Positions 42,215 through 49,688 of a stretch of 64,000 nt of DNA are shown one piece after another. Source of the stretch: Lysinibacillus capsici (GTDB lineage Bacteria > Bacillota > Bacilli > Bacillales_A > Planococcaceae); contig NZ_PXXX01000013.1 in the NCBI RefSeq assembly GCF_003367505.1, forward strand, positions 1 to 64,000, in the 5' to 3' direction. Under the pieces are notes generated by a model. That model saw only the letters and a program-made list of their open reading frames with translations. It did no database searches and was not told where the DNA came from. Position numbers and translations under genes: made by a program. Positions within the stretch are counted from its first letter, which is position 1. The number at the start of each line of letters is the position of its first letter.

Positions 42215-42238
42215 CCACATCCCCCCACTTTCCTCCAC
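42215..42238 (-). promoter_or_regulatory. MraZ operator: three GTGG boxes with a 10-base period
   Basis: Minus strand shows GTGGAGGAAA, GTGGGGGGAT and GTGGTACATT in direct succession; the GTGG cores (complement of 42235-42238, 42225-42228 and 42215-42218) are spaced exactly 10 bases. MraZ is known to bind such 10-base-spaced GTG/TGGG repeats upstream of its own gene. A fourth GTGGGG lies near 42193-42198 out of phase. I could not assign a clear -35/-10 pair. Confidence 0.75.
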
Positions 42239-42321
42239 TTTTTTTAAAAAAAACTTGACATTTTATCACTTAATATGCAATTAGACCTTTAGAAATTTTT
42301 TTGACATGTGCTAAATGATAC

Positions 42322-42356
42322 AAAAAAAGAGCCACCCCTGGTAGGATAGCTCTTTA
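42322..42356 (-). terminator. terminator of bshC
   Basis: AAAGAGCTATCC pairs with GGTGGCTCTTT around a short loop, followed by TTTTTTG on the minus strand. It lies about 80 bases after the bshC stop codon. The sequence between 42357 and 42438 shows no gene. Confidence 0.75.
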
Positions 42357-42438
42357 AATACTATTTATCTCGACATTATTCATCAAATTCACAGGATATC
42401 AAATTACTACTTAGGTAAAAAGTATCTGTTTATTAATT

Positions 42439-44055
42439 TTATAAATAAAGTAAATAGTGGTGTTTACCGATGCTATAATTTTGCTTCAGCATTTCAGTAA
42501 TTAACATAGGTCCAAACTCATTGAAATATTGATACGGATTAAAGGATCTCTCTTGGAAACCATCATTAGGATATAATTCATTTTGCAATGTCATAAATTT
42601 ACGAATCGTCGTTTCATGCTTACCTAATACAGTTTGTTCTATTTTTTGCTGTAGATAGTCAAATTGCTTCGCATGATTTTCTTGATTTTTCTCAAGAATC
42701 TTATCTAATTGCAGATGCTGTTTCTCTAAATAGGAGGCTAGCTCTTCATATTTTTCTACTAACAACTGCTGCATAGCTTGAATTTGGCGTTTGGCTTCAC
42801 TGTCCTGTACATCTGCAATAAAACGTTCTTTCAGGTGTAATGCTTTCCCTTCCCATACGTCAGTAACAGTTAGTTGATGCTCGCGTAATAATTGCTCTAC
42901 ATGACGAGTGACAATAGTTATATGTAGGCGCGGAGCAAAAATCGGCATTTGTAAATCTAATACTGAAAATGCATTTTTCAGTGTCGCCCAATAAGCTAGC
43001 TCTCCTGGACCTCCAACAAACGCTAATACTGGCAATGTCATCTCCTGCATCAATGGGCGAGTTACTACGTTATTACTTAAACGTTCAGGATGATTATGCG
43101 CCACTTCTAATAGCTCTTCTTGTGTAAATTTAAGGTTTGCCGCTAAATTAACAAACAGATCATTTTTTCTTTCTAAAAGATGTCGCTCCCCATCTTCTAC
43201 GTAAAATAAATTGGCTGCTTCATATGTTGCTAAAATAGGCTTACCATAGCCAGCACGTTCAAGCTCTTGCTCCTGTTCCGTTACTACTCTAGCAATTTCT
43301 TCATTGGATTGAATGATTTGAGCAAAATATTTATGTTCAAATTGACGGAATTCAAAGTTAGCGGCATCGATTAATAATAAGCCTTCCTCTTTGAATAATT
43401 GATTCATTAGACAGGCAAAGAAATCTGTAAATGTTTCACTATTGTTCAATGCGTCAACTAGTTGCTTAATCAGCGTTTCTGTATACTCTGTTTCTCCAAT
43501 ATCACGAATAATTGTATTAATTAATTGCGTCATCGACTCTTTGTTGAGGGCTGTTGCAGAAGCCATCGTTTTACGTCTAGAGCGCTCCCCATAAGCTCTT
43601 TTTTTCAGCAATTCCCCATGTACCGTATAGGTGTGATTGATTTCTTCTAAGTCATGATCTTCTCCAGCTATCCAGAAAACAGGAATAACAGGCTGTTGAA
43701 GCTTCGTACTTTGCTCTTTCGCTAATGCAATAACTGAAATAGCTTTATGAACGGAGTAAAGAGGGCCTGTTAAGATACCTGCTTGTTGTCCACCAACTAT
43801 TACCATAGCTCCTTGCTCTAGTTGTTCTAAATGTTCATTCGCTTTTTTGGATAACCCCAGCGGCTCCATAAATTGACGGATGATTGTTGTTAACTCTTTT
43901 TGATCACGGGAATTTCGGGCTAAATGCTCCGCTCTTTTCTCAAAAGCTTGATCATTGTATTCATACTCAAAAAATTGATGAATGGCAGTATTTGGCGACC
44001 AGTAATCTGCTAGTACATGATTTTTTATAGGTACTTGGATTGACTCCAGTTTCAT
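42439..44055 (-). CDS. bshC: bacillithiol biosynthesis cysteine-adding enzyme BshC
   Basis: Ligates cysteine to glucosaminyl-malate to finish bacillithiol, the low-molecular-weight thiol of many Bacillota. The 538-residue protein matches the YllA/BshC family: VIVGGQQAGILTGPLYSVHKAISV near residue 85 (split around its GGQQAG), FWIAGEDHDLEEINHTY near residue 127, a coiled-coil insertion near residues 420-480 and the C-terminal ERSFNPYQYFNEFG. Location next to mraZ and panE is the standard Bacillus neighbourhood. The enzyme has a tRNA-synthetase-like core. Confidence 0.95.
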   Translation of the reverse strand: MKLESIQVPIKNHVLADYWSPNTAIHQFFEYEYNDQAFEKRAEHLARNSRDQKELTTIIRQFMEPLGLSKKANEHLEQLEQGAMVIVGGQQAGILTGPLYSVHKAISVIALAKEQSTKLQQPVIPVFWIAGEDHDLEEINHTYTVHGELLKKRAYGERSRRKTMASATALNKESMTQLINTIIRDIGETEYTETLIKQLVDALNNSETFTDFFACLMNQLFKEEGLLLIDAANFEFRQFEHKYFAQIIQSNEEIARVVTEQEQELERAGYGKPILATYEAANLFYVEDGERHLLERKNDLFVNLAANLKFTQEELLEVAHNHPERLSNNVVTRPLMQEMTLPVLAFVGGPGELAYWATLKNAFSVLDLQMPIFAPRLHITIVTRHVEQLLREHQLTVTDVWEGKALHLKERFIADVQDSEAKRQIQAMQQLLVEKYEELASYLEKQHLQLDKILEKNQENHAKQFDYLQQKIEQTVLGKHETTIRKFMTLQNELYPNDGFQERSFNPYQYFNEFGPMLITEMLKQNYSIGKHHYLLYL

Positions 44056-44451
44056 TTAACATAAACTCCTCTACTCACTAAATCATTTCCTTACTCATAA
44101 CAAGAAATTGAATTTCATTCATACTATGCACATGAGGCTTTCAATGTTGCCTTGACATTCAAATTGCTCAAAAAAATCCGCGGCATCTATTAGCGGCTTT
44201 TAGGCAACAATGTTGCAGCAGTCATTTCGATTTAAAGCCATCGTTCTTCCTCGAGAAGGATTTTCTATACCTAACTTTGCTTTCGGTACAAAAAAACATG
44301 CGCTGGTTCACTTCCTCATATCACTGAACTACGCTTCTAGTTACGAAGGTTTATGAATGCAATCCATATTCTCATCCCCATAGAATGATTTTTATAACTA
44401 TTTTAATGCTATTATTTTAACGCTTAAAGCTTCAACATGAAAAGAAAATGC
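44056..44451. other. 396-base intergenic region between bshC and the DUF3397 gene
   Basis: No convincing gene. It holds the terminator hairpin near 44177-44197, a small palindrome GCAAC-AAT-GTTGC at 44204-44216, and an imperfect inverted match between CAATGTTGCCT (about 44142-44152) and AGGCAACAATG (44202-44212). Presumably it carries the bshC promoter, but I see no confident -35/-10 pair. Confidence 0.5.
44169..44197 (-). terminator. candidate terminator of the panE-DUF3397 operon
   Basis: Minus strand: GCCGC-TAATAGAT-GCCGCGG-type stem (CCGC with GCGG) followed by ATTTTTTT. It is about 255 bases after the DUF3397 stop, farther than usual, so the call is tentative. Confidence 0.45.
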
Positions 44452-44847
44452 TTAGACAACCTGTAAATATTCCATAATGGATTGGATAACACCCACGATA
44501 CATATCACCAGATAAGCTGTACTAAGTATTAAGAATAAAAAACGCCAAATTTTCTTTAATAACGGCTTTACTTCTATTTCCTTTTTAGTCCGCCAATCAA
44601 TATATGTAAAAATCATGGCCATCATTATCGCGAGGATCACTAAAAGCGCCCCAACATTCACACGCCAAAGCACACCGATAGCTAACGGAACAGAAAAAAA
44701 CAAGCACAATGTCGTAACATCAGAGGCTGCTCCAAAAGCATGTGTGCCTCGAATTTTAACTTTCCTGCCAACCAGATAAACAATTACGAAAAGAACAATT
44801 GGACAAAAAATAATGATACTAATAACTATATGTAAAAGGTCTTTCAA
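44452..44847 (-). CDS. DUF3397 membrane protein
   Basis: A 131-residue protein with four hydrophobic segments. The RGTHAFGAASDVTTLCLFFSVPLAIG segment (with its ASDVTT core near residue 41), FTYIDWRTKKEIE near residue 83 and LLKKIWRFLFLIL near residue 97 are characteristic of the DUF3397 family found between panE and bshC in Bacilli. No function is established. Its start overlaps the panE stop by four bases, so it is co-translated with panE. Confidence 0.85.
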   Translation of the reverse strand: MKDLLHIVISIIIFCPIVLFVIVYLVGRKVKIRGTHAFGAASDVTTLCLFFSVPLAIGVLWRVNVGALLVILAIMMAMIFTYIDWRTKKEIEVKPLLKKIWRFLFLILSTAYLVICIVGVIQSIMEYLQVV

Positions 44848-45746
44848 CTTCTTTCACCGCTCTCCTCTATTGCAAGCACTTGATGATATAAAGTACGCAA
44901 AGTAGGTAAATTATGACCGTTTGCTAAAGCTTTATTTAGAATGACACCAACAATTGTTTCGATTTCACTTTTTCTCCCCTGCAGACGATCCGCTAGCATA
45001 GATGAAGTATTGTTGGCCGTTTTCCTACATAAGTCTATCACATCACTAAAAGATATGGTGTGTTCAATATCTTCAAAAGCTTCCGTAAGCTCTCGATAAA
45101 TATTTTCTAGCAGTAAAAATGCTTGTTGATTAGTCACTAACTCTCCGTTCTTTACTTGCAATACAGCTGTCAATGGATTAATTAAGCTATTAAGTACCGC
45201 TTTTGCAAAAAGCATTTGCTCTGCATTACTAGCCAATTCAATAGGAAATAAGGAACGTTGTAATTGTAGTAGCTGTTGAAAAGCCTGGTGTTCTCCTCGT
45301 TCTATTGCTATTTTACATAGTCCTACTCCTCTATGCTGAACCGTTGAATGGTCCAACAATTGAGCTCCAAAGGTCACTGAACCAAAGGCGATATTTTTTT
45401 GTGGCAAGAGTAGTGCCTCCTCAAAATGCGCTAAGCCGTTTTGCATAAAAAGCAACGGCATTTCACTTGAGAATAAGGCTAATTGATTGTAGAGCTTTTG
45501 CAAATGTCCGTATTTAACAGCAATCACTAGTAAATCTTGCTTTGGTAGATTAGCCAAATCTGTAGTAGCAACAATCCTTTGCACAGTTTTAGTCCCATCA
45601 ACGTTGATACGTGTTAACTTCTTGGCATTTAGTTCAATTACTTGTTCCTGCCTTCTGGCAACCAACGTTACTGGTACACCAGACTCCGCTAAAAAACTTG
45701 CTGTTAATTGACCAACTGCCCCTGCTCCAATTATCGCTACTTTCAT
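44844..45746 (-). CDS. panE: 2-dehydropantoate 2-reductase
   Basis: NADPH-dependent reduction of ketopantoate to pantoate, in the pathway to coenzyme A. The dinucleotide-binding IGAGAVGQLTASFLAESG starts at residue 4. AVKYGHLQKL near residue 77 and MQNGL near residue 100 shape the active site; the catalytic lysine is in LFAKAVLNSLINPLTAVL near residue 184. Length 300 is typical of the Bacillus ylbQ product. It belongs to a neighbourhood that also carries coaD, another coenzyme A gene. Confidence 0.93.
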   Translation of the reverse strand: MKVAIIGAGAVGQLTASFLAESGVPVTLVARRQEQVIELNAKKLTRINVDGTKTVQRIVATTDLANLPKQDLLVIAVKYGHLQKLYNQLALFSSEMPLLFMQNGLAHFEEALLLPQKNIAFGSVTFGAQLLDHSTVQHRGVGLCKIAIERGEHQAFQQLLQLQRSLFPIELASNAEQMLFAKAVLNSLINPLTAVLQVKNGELVTNQQAFLLLENIYRELTEAFEDIEHTISFSDVIDLCRKTANNTSSMLADRLQGRKSEIETIVGVILNKALANGHNLPTLRTLYHQVLAIEESGERS

Positions 45747-45789
45747 TGTCTACACCCTCTCCATCTTTACTGATCAATGTTCCTCGATG

Positions 45790-45873
45790 TCACCACATCC
45801 ATATTATTCCAAAATACTCAAAACACTCTGTGATACTTTGAAGCAACACGATACTATTCACACCATCAAGCAC
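45790..45873 (-). CDS. possible 27-residue peptide ORF upstream of panE
   Basis: GTG-initiated frame of 27 codons (begins MLDGVNSIVLLQSITE, ends WMW) with AGGAGG eleven bases upstream. The spacing is slightly long, the peptide matches nothing I know, and it may be chance. It would read into the panE leader, so a leader-peptide role is possible. Confidence 0.22.
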   Translation of the reverse strand: MLDGVNSIVLLQSITECFEYFGIIWMW

Positions 45874-45963
45874 TTTTTGGCGTGCCTCCTATAACAGCAG
45901 ACTTTAAAACCCCCATCTGATGCTTCACCTCTGAATAGTATACTTTCATAAAACTATAAGAAT

Positions 45964-45993
45964 AAGGTGCCTTAGAATACATCTAAGGCACCT
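45964..45993 (-). terminator. hairpin after the rsfA-like gene
   Basis: AAGGTGCCTTAGA and TCTAAGGCACCTT form a perfect 13-base stem around a tiny loop, followed on the minus strand by ATTCTTAT, a weak T-tract. It is about 120 bases after the upstream gene's stop. Confidence 0.6.
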
Positions 45994-46113
45994 TCTACGC
46001 AGGTTCTTTTATTATACAGGATAGACTGATTATTGACGATATACAGAAAGGGTTTTATGTCCATAAAAGAAAAGCAATGTAATTCATGTTCCAAAAACCA
46101 CGTAATCATAATT

Positions 46114-46491
46114 TTAATCTTTCATTAATGAATAACCTTGCTGAAGCCATTTCACTAGCTTCTCATGCTCATTTTGCAATTCCCGATGCTTCATTTCAAG
46201 CGTTTGATAAGCCTCCGTTAATTCGTCAAAACTTGTCAACGCTAATTTCAAATGACTTCGCATAGATTGTTGGGGCTGATTTCGCACAGCTAGTAGTGAC
46301 TGACTATATTGACCACGCAATGTTTTATTCCATCGGAAGCCACACGCTTGTTTTGTACGACCTAGTTCTATGGCCGCCATCTCAAAGGCCTCTAGCTGTG
46401 TTTTGCCATTTTGCACATTATGCAATACGATTTCTGCTAGTCTTTCATCATCTTCCTTTGTCCATTGATCTTTTCTTTTTTTCAATTCCAT
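46114..46491 (-). CDS. RsfA/YlbO-family prespore transcription regulator
   Basis: A 125-residue protein. The N-terminal Myb/SANT-like domain has QWTKEDDERLAEIVLHNVQNG, split before VLHNV, and the GRTKQACGFRWNKTLR recognition segment near residue 47, both typical of the RsfA family. A coiled coil occupies residues about 85-120. B. subtilis YlbO and RsfA are longer (about 190-260 residues), so this is a short member lacking the C-terminal extension. RsfA tunes sigma-F-dependent gene expression. Location before panE matches ylbO-ylbP-panE, without ylbP. Confidence 0.87.
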   Translation of the reverse strand: MELKKRKDQWTKEDDERLAEIVLHNVQNGKTQLEAFEMAAIELGRTKQACGFRWNKTLRGQYSQSLLAVRNQPQQSMRSHLKLALTSFDELTEAYQTLEMKHRELQNEHEKLVKWLQQGYSLMKD

Positions 46492-46555
46492 AATCTATCA
46501 CCCTCGCATTTTTTACTACTATATGCAAAAGCAAGCAAAATAGAATCATTGCATG

Positions 46556-46597
46556 AAAAAAGACAGTGATGATGTTTTTACTCTCAACACTGTCTTT
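46556..46597 (-). terminator. terminator of the enoyl-CoA hydratase gene
   Basis: AAAGACAGTG pairs with CACTGTCTTT around a loop of about 19 bases, followed by TTTTTTC on the minus strand. It starts six bases after the gene's stop. Confidence 0.85.
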
Positions 46598-46602
46598 ATA
46601 CA

Positions 46603-47370
46603 TTACTTATTATTCTTCTTTGTCAAGAAATTATTAACCGCTTGATGGTGCGCTTCACTTTCCCACAACTTTGCACAGGTACGAACTTCTTCCATCACAC
46701 GCTCATACATATTTCGTTCACGCCACTTTCTAAGCTCAATCTCCTTATAAGCTTTATGAACAGAAGGATGAATTTTTCGCATATGTTCAATAAAATCGTT
46801 CAAGGCATCTTCTTTTGAGCCTTCAAAAACACGCATAGCCCATCCTATCTCATATAATAATTGCGCAGGGTAAGGCTTCGCATCCACAAGCATCTTCATC
46901 GCACGATCATGACGCAAACCTCGTTCAAATAAATATGTACCGCCACCCCAGCCACTTGTAATGGCTAGTGTTCCTTGGATAAATCCACATTTCGCATGGC
47001 TAGCTACTAAACGAAAATCACAAGCTGTTGCAATCTCACAGCCCCCTCCAACAGCGGTACCATTTATAAGTGCTATAGTTGGTACAGGAAGCGTAGCAAG
47101 GTCATATAATATTTTCCCCATCTTACTTAACATACCAAATGCCTCATCCTCTGTTTCCAAAGAATGAAACTCAGATAAATCCCCTCCTGAGCAAAACGAT
47201 TTATCGCCAGCACCAGTCACTACTAAGAAACGCACATCTTCATGCACACGAATATATGTAATGACTTCTTGAAGACCGTTCATCACCTCATCATTGACAG
47301 CATTCCGTTTCTCTTCACGGTTAATGGTAAACGTCATAATGCCATCATGATTGTCAATCGTATAAGACAT
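46603..47370 (-). CDS. enoyl-CoA hydratase/isomerase-family protein
   Basis: Crotonase-fold acyl-CoA enzyme of 255 residues. The oxyanion-hole strands are NREEKRNAVNDEVM near residue 14 and GAGDKSFCSGGDLSEF near residue 51; GTAVGGGCEIATACDFRLV near residue 104 is the second signature. At the catalytic Glu position following the signature, GFIQGTLAITSGWGGG is seen in place of the usual PELGLGLVPGxGG, so hydratase activity is uncertain and the reaction cannot be named. ATG 47370 follows AAAGGGGG. It appears monocistronic. Confidence 0.87.
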   Translation of the reverse strand: MSYTIDNHDGIMTFTINREEKRNAVNDEVMNGLQEVITYIRVHEDVRFLVVTGAGDKSFCSGGDLSEFHSLETEDEAFGMLSKMGKILYDLATLPVPTIALINGTAVGGGCEIATACDFRLVASHAKCGFIQGTLAITSGWGGGTYLFERGLRHDRAMKMLVDAKPYPAQLLYEIGWAMRVFEGSKEDALNDFIEHMRKIHPSVHKAYKEIELRKWRERNMYERVMEEVRTCAKLWESEAHHQAVNNFLTKKNNK

Positions 47371-47473
47371 ATTACTACCCCCTTTGTCACAATGAATAAA
47401 TTGTATCACACAATTATTTCACTATTGTAAAGAACTTCATAATCAACGAAATATTCCGTCTTTTTAAGCAAAC

Positions 47474-47515
47474 AAAAAGGCTAGTAAAGAGCCATGGTCT
47501 CTCTACTAGCCTTTT
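47474..47515 (-). terminator. terminator of the ylbN-rpmF operon
   Basis: AAAAGGCTAGTAGAGAG pairs with CTCTTTACTAGCC around CCATGG, followed by TTTTTG. It lies about 18 bases beyond the rpmF stop codon. The stem also works for the opposite strand. Confidence 0.88.
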
Positions 47516-47533
47516 AAGTGAGCAAACACTGTA

Positions 47534-47707
47534 TTATTTGCTTACTACTTCTTTACCTTTGTATTGTCCGCAAGCTTTGCAAACACGGTGTGATAATTTA
47601 GCCTCACCACAGTTAGGGCAAGTTACCATACCAGGTACAGATAATTTGAAATGCGTACGACGCTTTCTTTTTGCAGTTTTAGAAGTTCTTCTAAATGGTA
47701 CAGCCAT
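47534..47707 (-). CDS. rpmF: 50S ribosomal protein L32
   Basis: A 57-residue large-subunit ribosomal protein. It starts [20 protein letters not shown] and holds the zinc ribbon [17 protein letters not shown], with all four cysteines (C+ form), so it is the zinc-binding version and not a zinc-independent paralogue. ATG 47707 follows AAGGAGGTGCCATCA. It is downstream of ylbN in a two-gene operon, the arrangement of many bacteria (yceD-rpmF). Confidence 0.97.
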   Translation of the reverse strand: MAVPFRRTSKTAKRKRRTHFKLSVPGMVTCPNCGEAKLSHRVCKACGQYKGKEVVSK

Positions 47708-47731
47708 TGATGGCACCTCCTTACAGATCGT

Positions 47732-48265
47732 CTATTCGTCTGTTTGATCAAAATACTTAGCTAAAGCAGCTAGTCTTGGATCCACTTTTTGTTCGTCAGC
47801 TTTTTTGTGTAGCTCTACGTCTTCATCTGTTGCATAAGACCAATTTTTACCACCATGCACTTGTCCTTCAGAATCTTCCTTGAACACTTGCATTGGTACC
47901 TCAAGCAAAACTAATTCCTCAAGAACCGGTTTCATGTCGATGACTTCACCGTCAATATAGTGAATGTCTCCGTCATCGTCTCCTCGTTTATCTTCGTCAA
48001 TCCAGCTAAAAATTTCAACTGTCTCAACTTCAATTGGAAACTCAACATCCTCCCATGTGCGAGCACATGGTAGTGTTAACGTTGCTGTCACAGTTAACTG
48101 ACATGTCATTTGCGATGCACCAAAAGTACATAGCCCTTTTACATGAACGGGCGAAATTGCTCGAATATCCTGGTTTCGCTCCATCACTTCATCCAGCTGG
48201 ACAAAGGCATCGATTGGCATCCCGTTTTGGCGGTATTTAGATAATTGATGAATTGACCATTTCAT
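47732..48265 (-). CDS. ylbN: YceD/DUF177 protein (YlbN)
   Basis: A 177-residue acidic protein of the DUF177/YceD family, always next to rpmF and linked to 23S rRNA or large-subunit maturation in other bacteria and plants. The conserved core is VHVKGLCTFGASQMTCQLTV with LTLPCARTWEDVEFPIEVE (Cys residues near 55 and 72). I choose ATG 48265; the 30 upstream codons cover the promoter and lack similarity. It starts the operon with rpmF. Confidence 0.92.
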   Translation of the reverse strand: MKWSIHQLSKYRQNGMPIDAFVQLDEVMERNQDIRAISPVHVKGLCTFGASQMTCQLTVTATLTLPCARTWEDVEFPIEVETVEIFSWIDEDKRGDDDGDIHYIDGEVIDMKPVLEELVLLEVPMQVFKEDSEGQVHGGKNWSYATDEDVELHKKADEQKVDPRLAALAKYFDQTDE

Positions 48266-48295
48266 TCGTTTAATCACCTCGAGACAACACTGTTG

Positions 48296-48324
48296 ATTAT
48301 ATAATGTGTAAAAATAGATGTCAA
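48296..48324 (-). promoter_or_regulatory. consensus sigma-A promoter of ylbN-rpmF
   Basis: A perfect TTGACA (complement of 48319-48324), a 17-base spacer and a perfect TATAAT (complement of 48296-48301). Such a full consensus fits a gene for a ribosomal protein. Confidence 0.92.
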
Positions 48325-48333
48325 GATAATTTC

Positions 48334-48362
48334 TTGTCACCACTTTAAAACCCACCTATAAT
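48334..48362 (+). promoter_or_regulatory. sigma-A promoter of tmcAL
   Basis: TTGTCA at 48334-48339, a 17-base spacer and TATAAT at 48357-48362, back to back with the ylbN promoter and only nine bases from its -35. Confidence 0.8.
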
Positions 48363-48432
48363 TATATACTATAAGAAGTGTATTTACTCCTAACAGTTTA
48401 AAATAAAGACACAAATTATAAGGGGGAGAAGC

Positions 48433-49644
48433 ATGCAAGCAGTTGGAATTGTTGTTGAATATAATCCTTTTCACAACGGACATGCTTATCATTTAGAACA
48501 GGCTAAAAAAGCAGCACAGGCAGATCTCGTAATCGCTGTTATGAGCGGCACATTTTTACAACGTGGAGAACCTGCCATGGTAGATAAATGGACACGTACT
48601 AAAATGGCGCTTTCTGGCGGTGTAGATATTGTTATTGAACTGCCTTATGTCTATAGTACAGCACCTGCTACAGATTTCGCAAAAGGTGCCATTTCCTTAT
48701 TAAGTGCTGTTGGTTGCAACTCTTTTGCCTTTGGAAGTGAAGACGGCTCTATACAGCCCTTTCTAAACACTTTCGAGCTGATTGACAGCCACCGTGCAGA
48801 ATATGACCTGTTCATTAAAGACAGCCTTAAAACAGGTGCCAGCTACCCAAAAAGCCTACATTACGCCTATGAACAGCTTTCTCAGATGTACCCTGCTCCA
48901 TACATCGATCTTGCACAACCAAATAATATATTGGGCTTTCATTATCTTGAAGCAGCGAGGGCACTTAACAGCAACATTAAACCATTAACAATTCCTCGCG
49001 TTGCAGCAGGATATCATGATGCATTAAAGGAAGATGCATCGATCGCCAGTGCCACTGGCATACGTAAAGCCCTTGCCTCTACAAATTCTTTACAAAGTGT
49101 ACAAAATGTTGTTCCTACAGCTACTTTTGATTATTTAACAGACTGGCATACAAAGTATAACCAATTTGCAAGCTGGGAAACATTTTGGCCGTTATTACAG
49201 TTCACCATTATAAGACATACCCCTTCAGAACTTACTCGTTATGCAGAAGTAACAGAGGGCATAGAAAACGCAATTGTAAAGGCAGCCAAAAGCAGCTCTA
49301 CATTTTATAGCTTTATGGAAAAAATAAAATCTAAGCGTTATACTTGGACCCGCCTTCAACGGATGATAACACATATCTATACAGGGTTTACCAAAAAGCA
49401 GCTTCAAAGTTTTAACGCGCCCTCTTTTATTCGGCTATTGGGTATGAGTTCGACAGGACAAGCTTATTTAGGTCAGCAAAAAAAGAATATAGAATTACCC
49501 TTAATCAGTCGAGTTGCAGCTACAAATGATGCGATGTTAGCTATCGATATACATGCAGCAGAGCTTTATAATTTAAGTATCGAGCAAGGAACAAAGGATT
49601 TTACGCTGCCGAAGGATTATCAAACACCACCTATTCGTTGCTAA
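48433..49644 (+). CDS. tmcAL: tRNA(Met) cytidine acetate ligase
   Basis: Makes N4-acetylcytidine at the wobble position of elongator tRNA-Met, using acetate and ATP (YlbM). The nucleotidyltransferase signature VEYNPFHNGHAYHLEQAKK is at residues 8-26, with HxGH present, followed by VMSGTFLQRGEPAMVDKW near residue 36 and GSEDGS near residue 98. Length 403 agrees with the family (about 400-415). AAGGGGGAGAAGC precedes ATG. It is convergent with ylbL, sharing a bidirectional terminator. Confidence 0.95.
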   Translation: MQAVGIVVEYNPFHNGHAYHLEQAKKAAQADLVIAVMSGTFLQRGEPAMVDKWTRTKMALSGGVDIVIELPYVYSTAPATDFAKGAISLLSAVGCNSFAFGSEDGSIQPFLNTFELIDSHRAEYDLFIKDSLKTGASYPKSLHYAYEQLSQMYPAPYIDLAQPNNILGFHYLEAARALNSNIKPLTIPRVAAGYHDALKEDASIASATGIRKALASTNSLQSVQNVVPTATFDYLTDWHTKYNQFASWETFWPLLQFTIIRHTPSELTRYAEVTEGIENAIVKAAKSSSTFYSFMEKIKSKRYTWTRLQRMITHIYTGFTKKQLQSFNAPSFIRLLGMSSTGQAYLGQQKKNIELPLISRVAATNDAMLAIDIHAAELYNLSIEQGTKDFTLPKDYQTPPIRC

Positions 49645-49651
49645 AGACATC

Positions 49652-49685
49652 AAAAGGGATGCTAAAGTCCTTTTAGCATCCCTTT
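49652..49685. terminator. bidirectional terminator between tmcAL and ylbL
   Basis: AAAAGGGATGCTAAA pairs perfectly with TTTAGCATCCCTTT around GTCCT. The flanking A and T tracts let it work for both converging genes; it begins eight bases after the tmcAL stop and ends just before the ylbL stop. Confidence 0.88.
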
Positions 49686-49688
49686 ATA

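Larger units (their letters stand above)
45747..46113. other. intergenic region between panE and the rsfA-like gene
   Basis: This 367-base region holds the short possible ORF at 45790-45873 and the hairpin at 45964-45993. Otherwise I see no gene; the panE promoter should lie here. A TATACT element occurs near the complement of 45938-45943 but lacks a convincing -35. Confidence 0.5.

Noticed and set aside
44056..44451. Possible small mobile element suggested by the inverted match CAATGTTGCCT / AGGCAACAATG around a GC-rich hairpin
   Set aside because: The arms are short and imperfect, there are no target-site duplications and I saw no second copy in the window; a terminator plus chance similarity is simpler.
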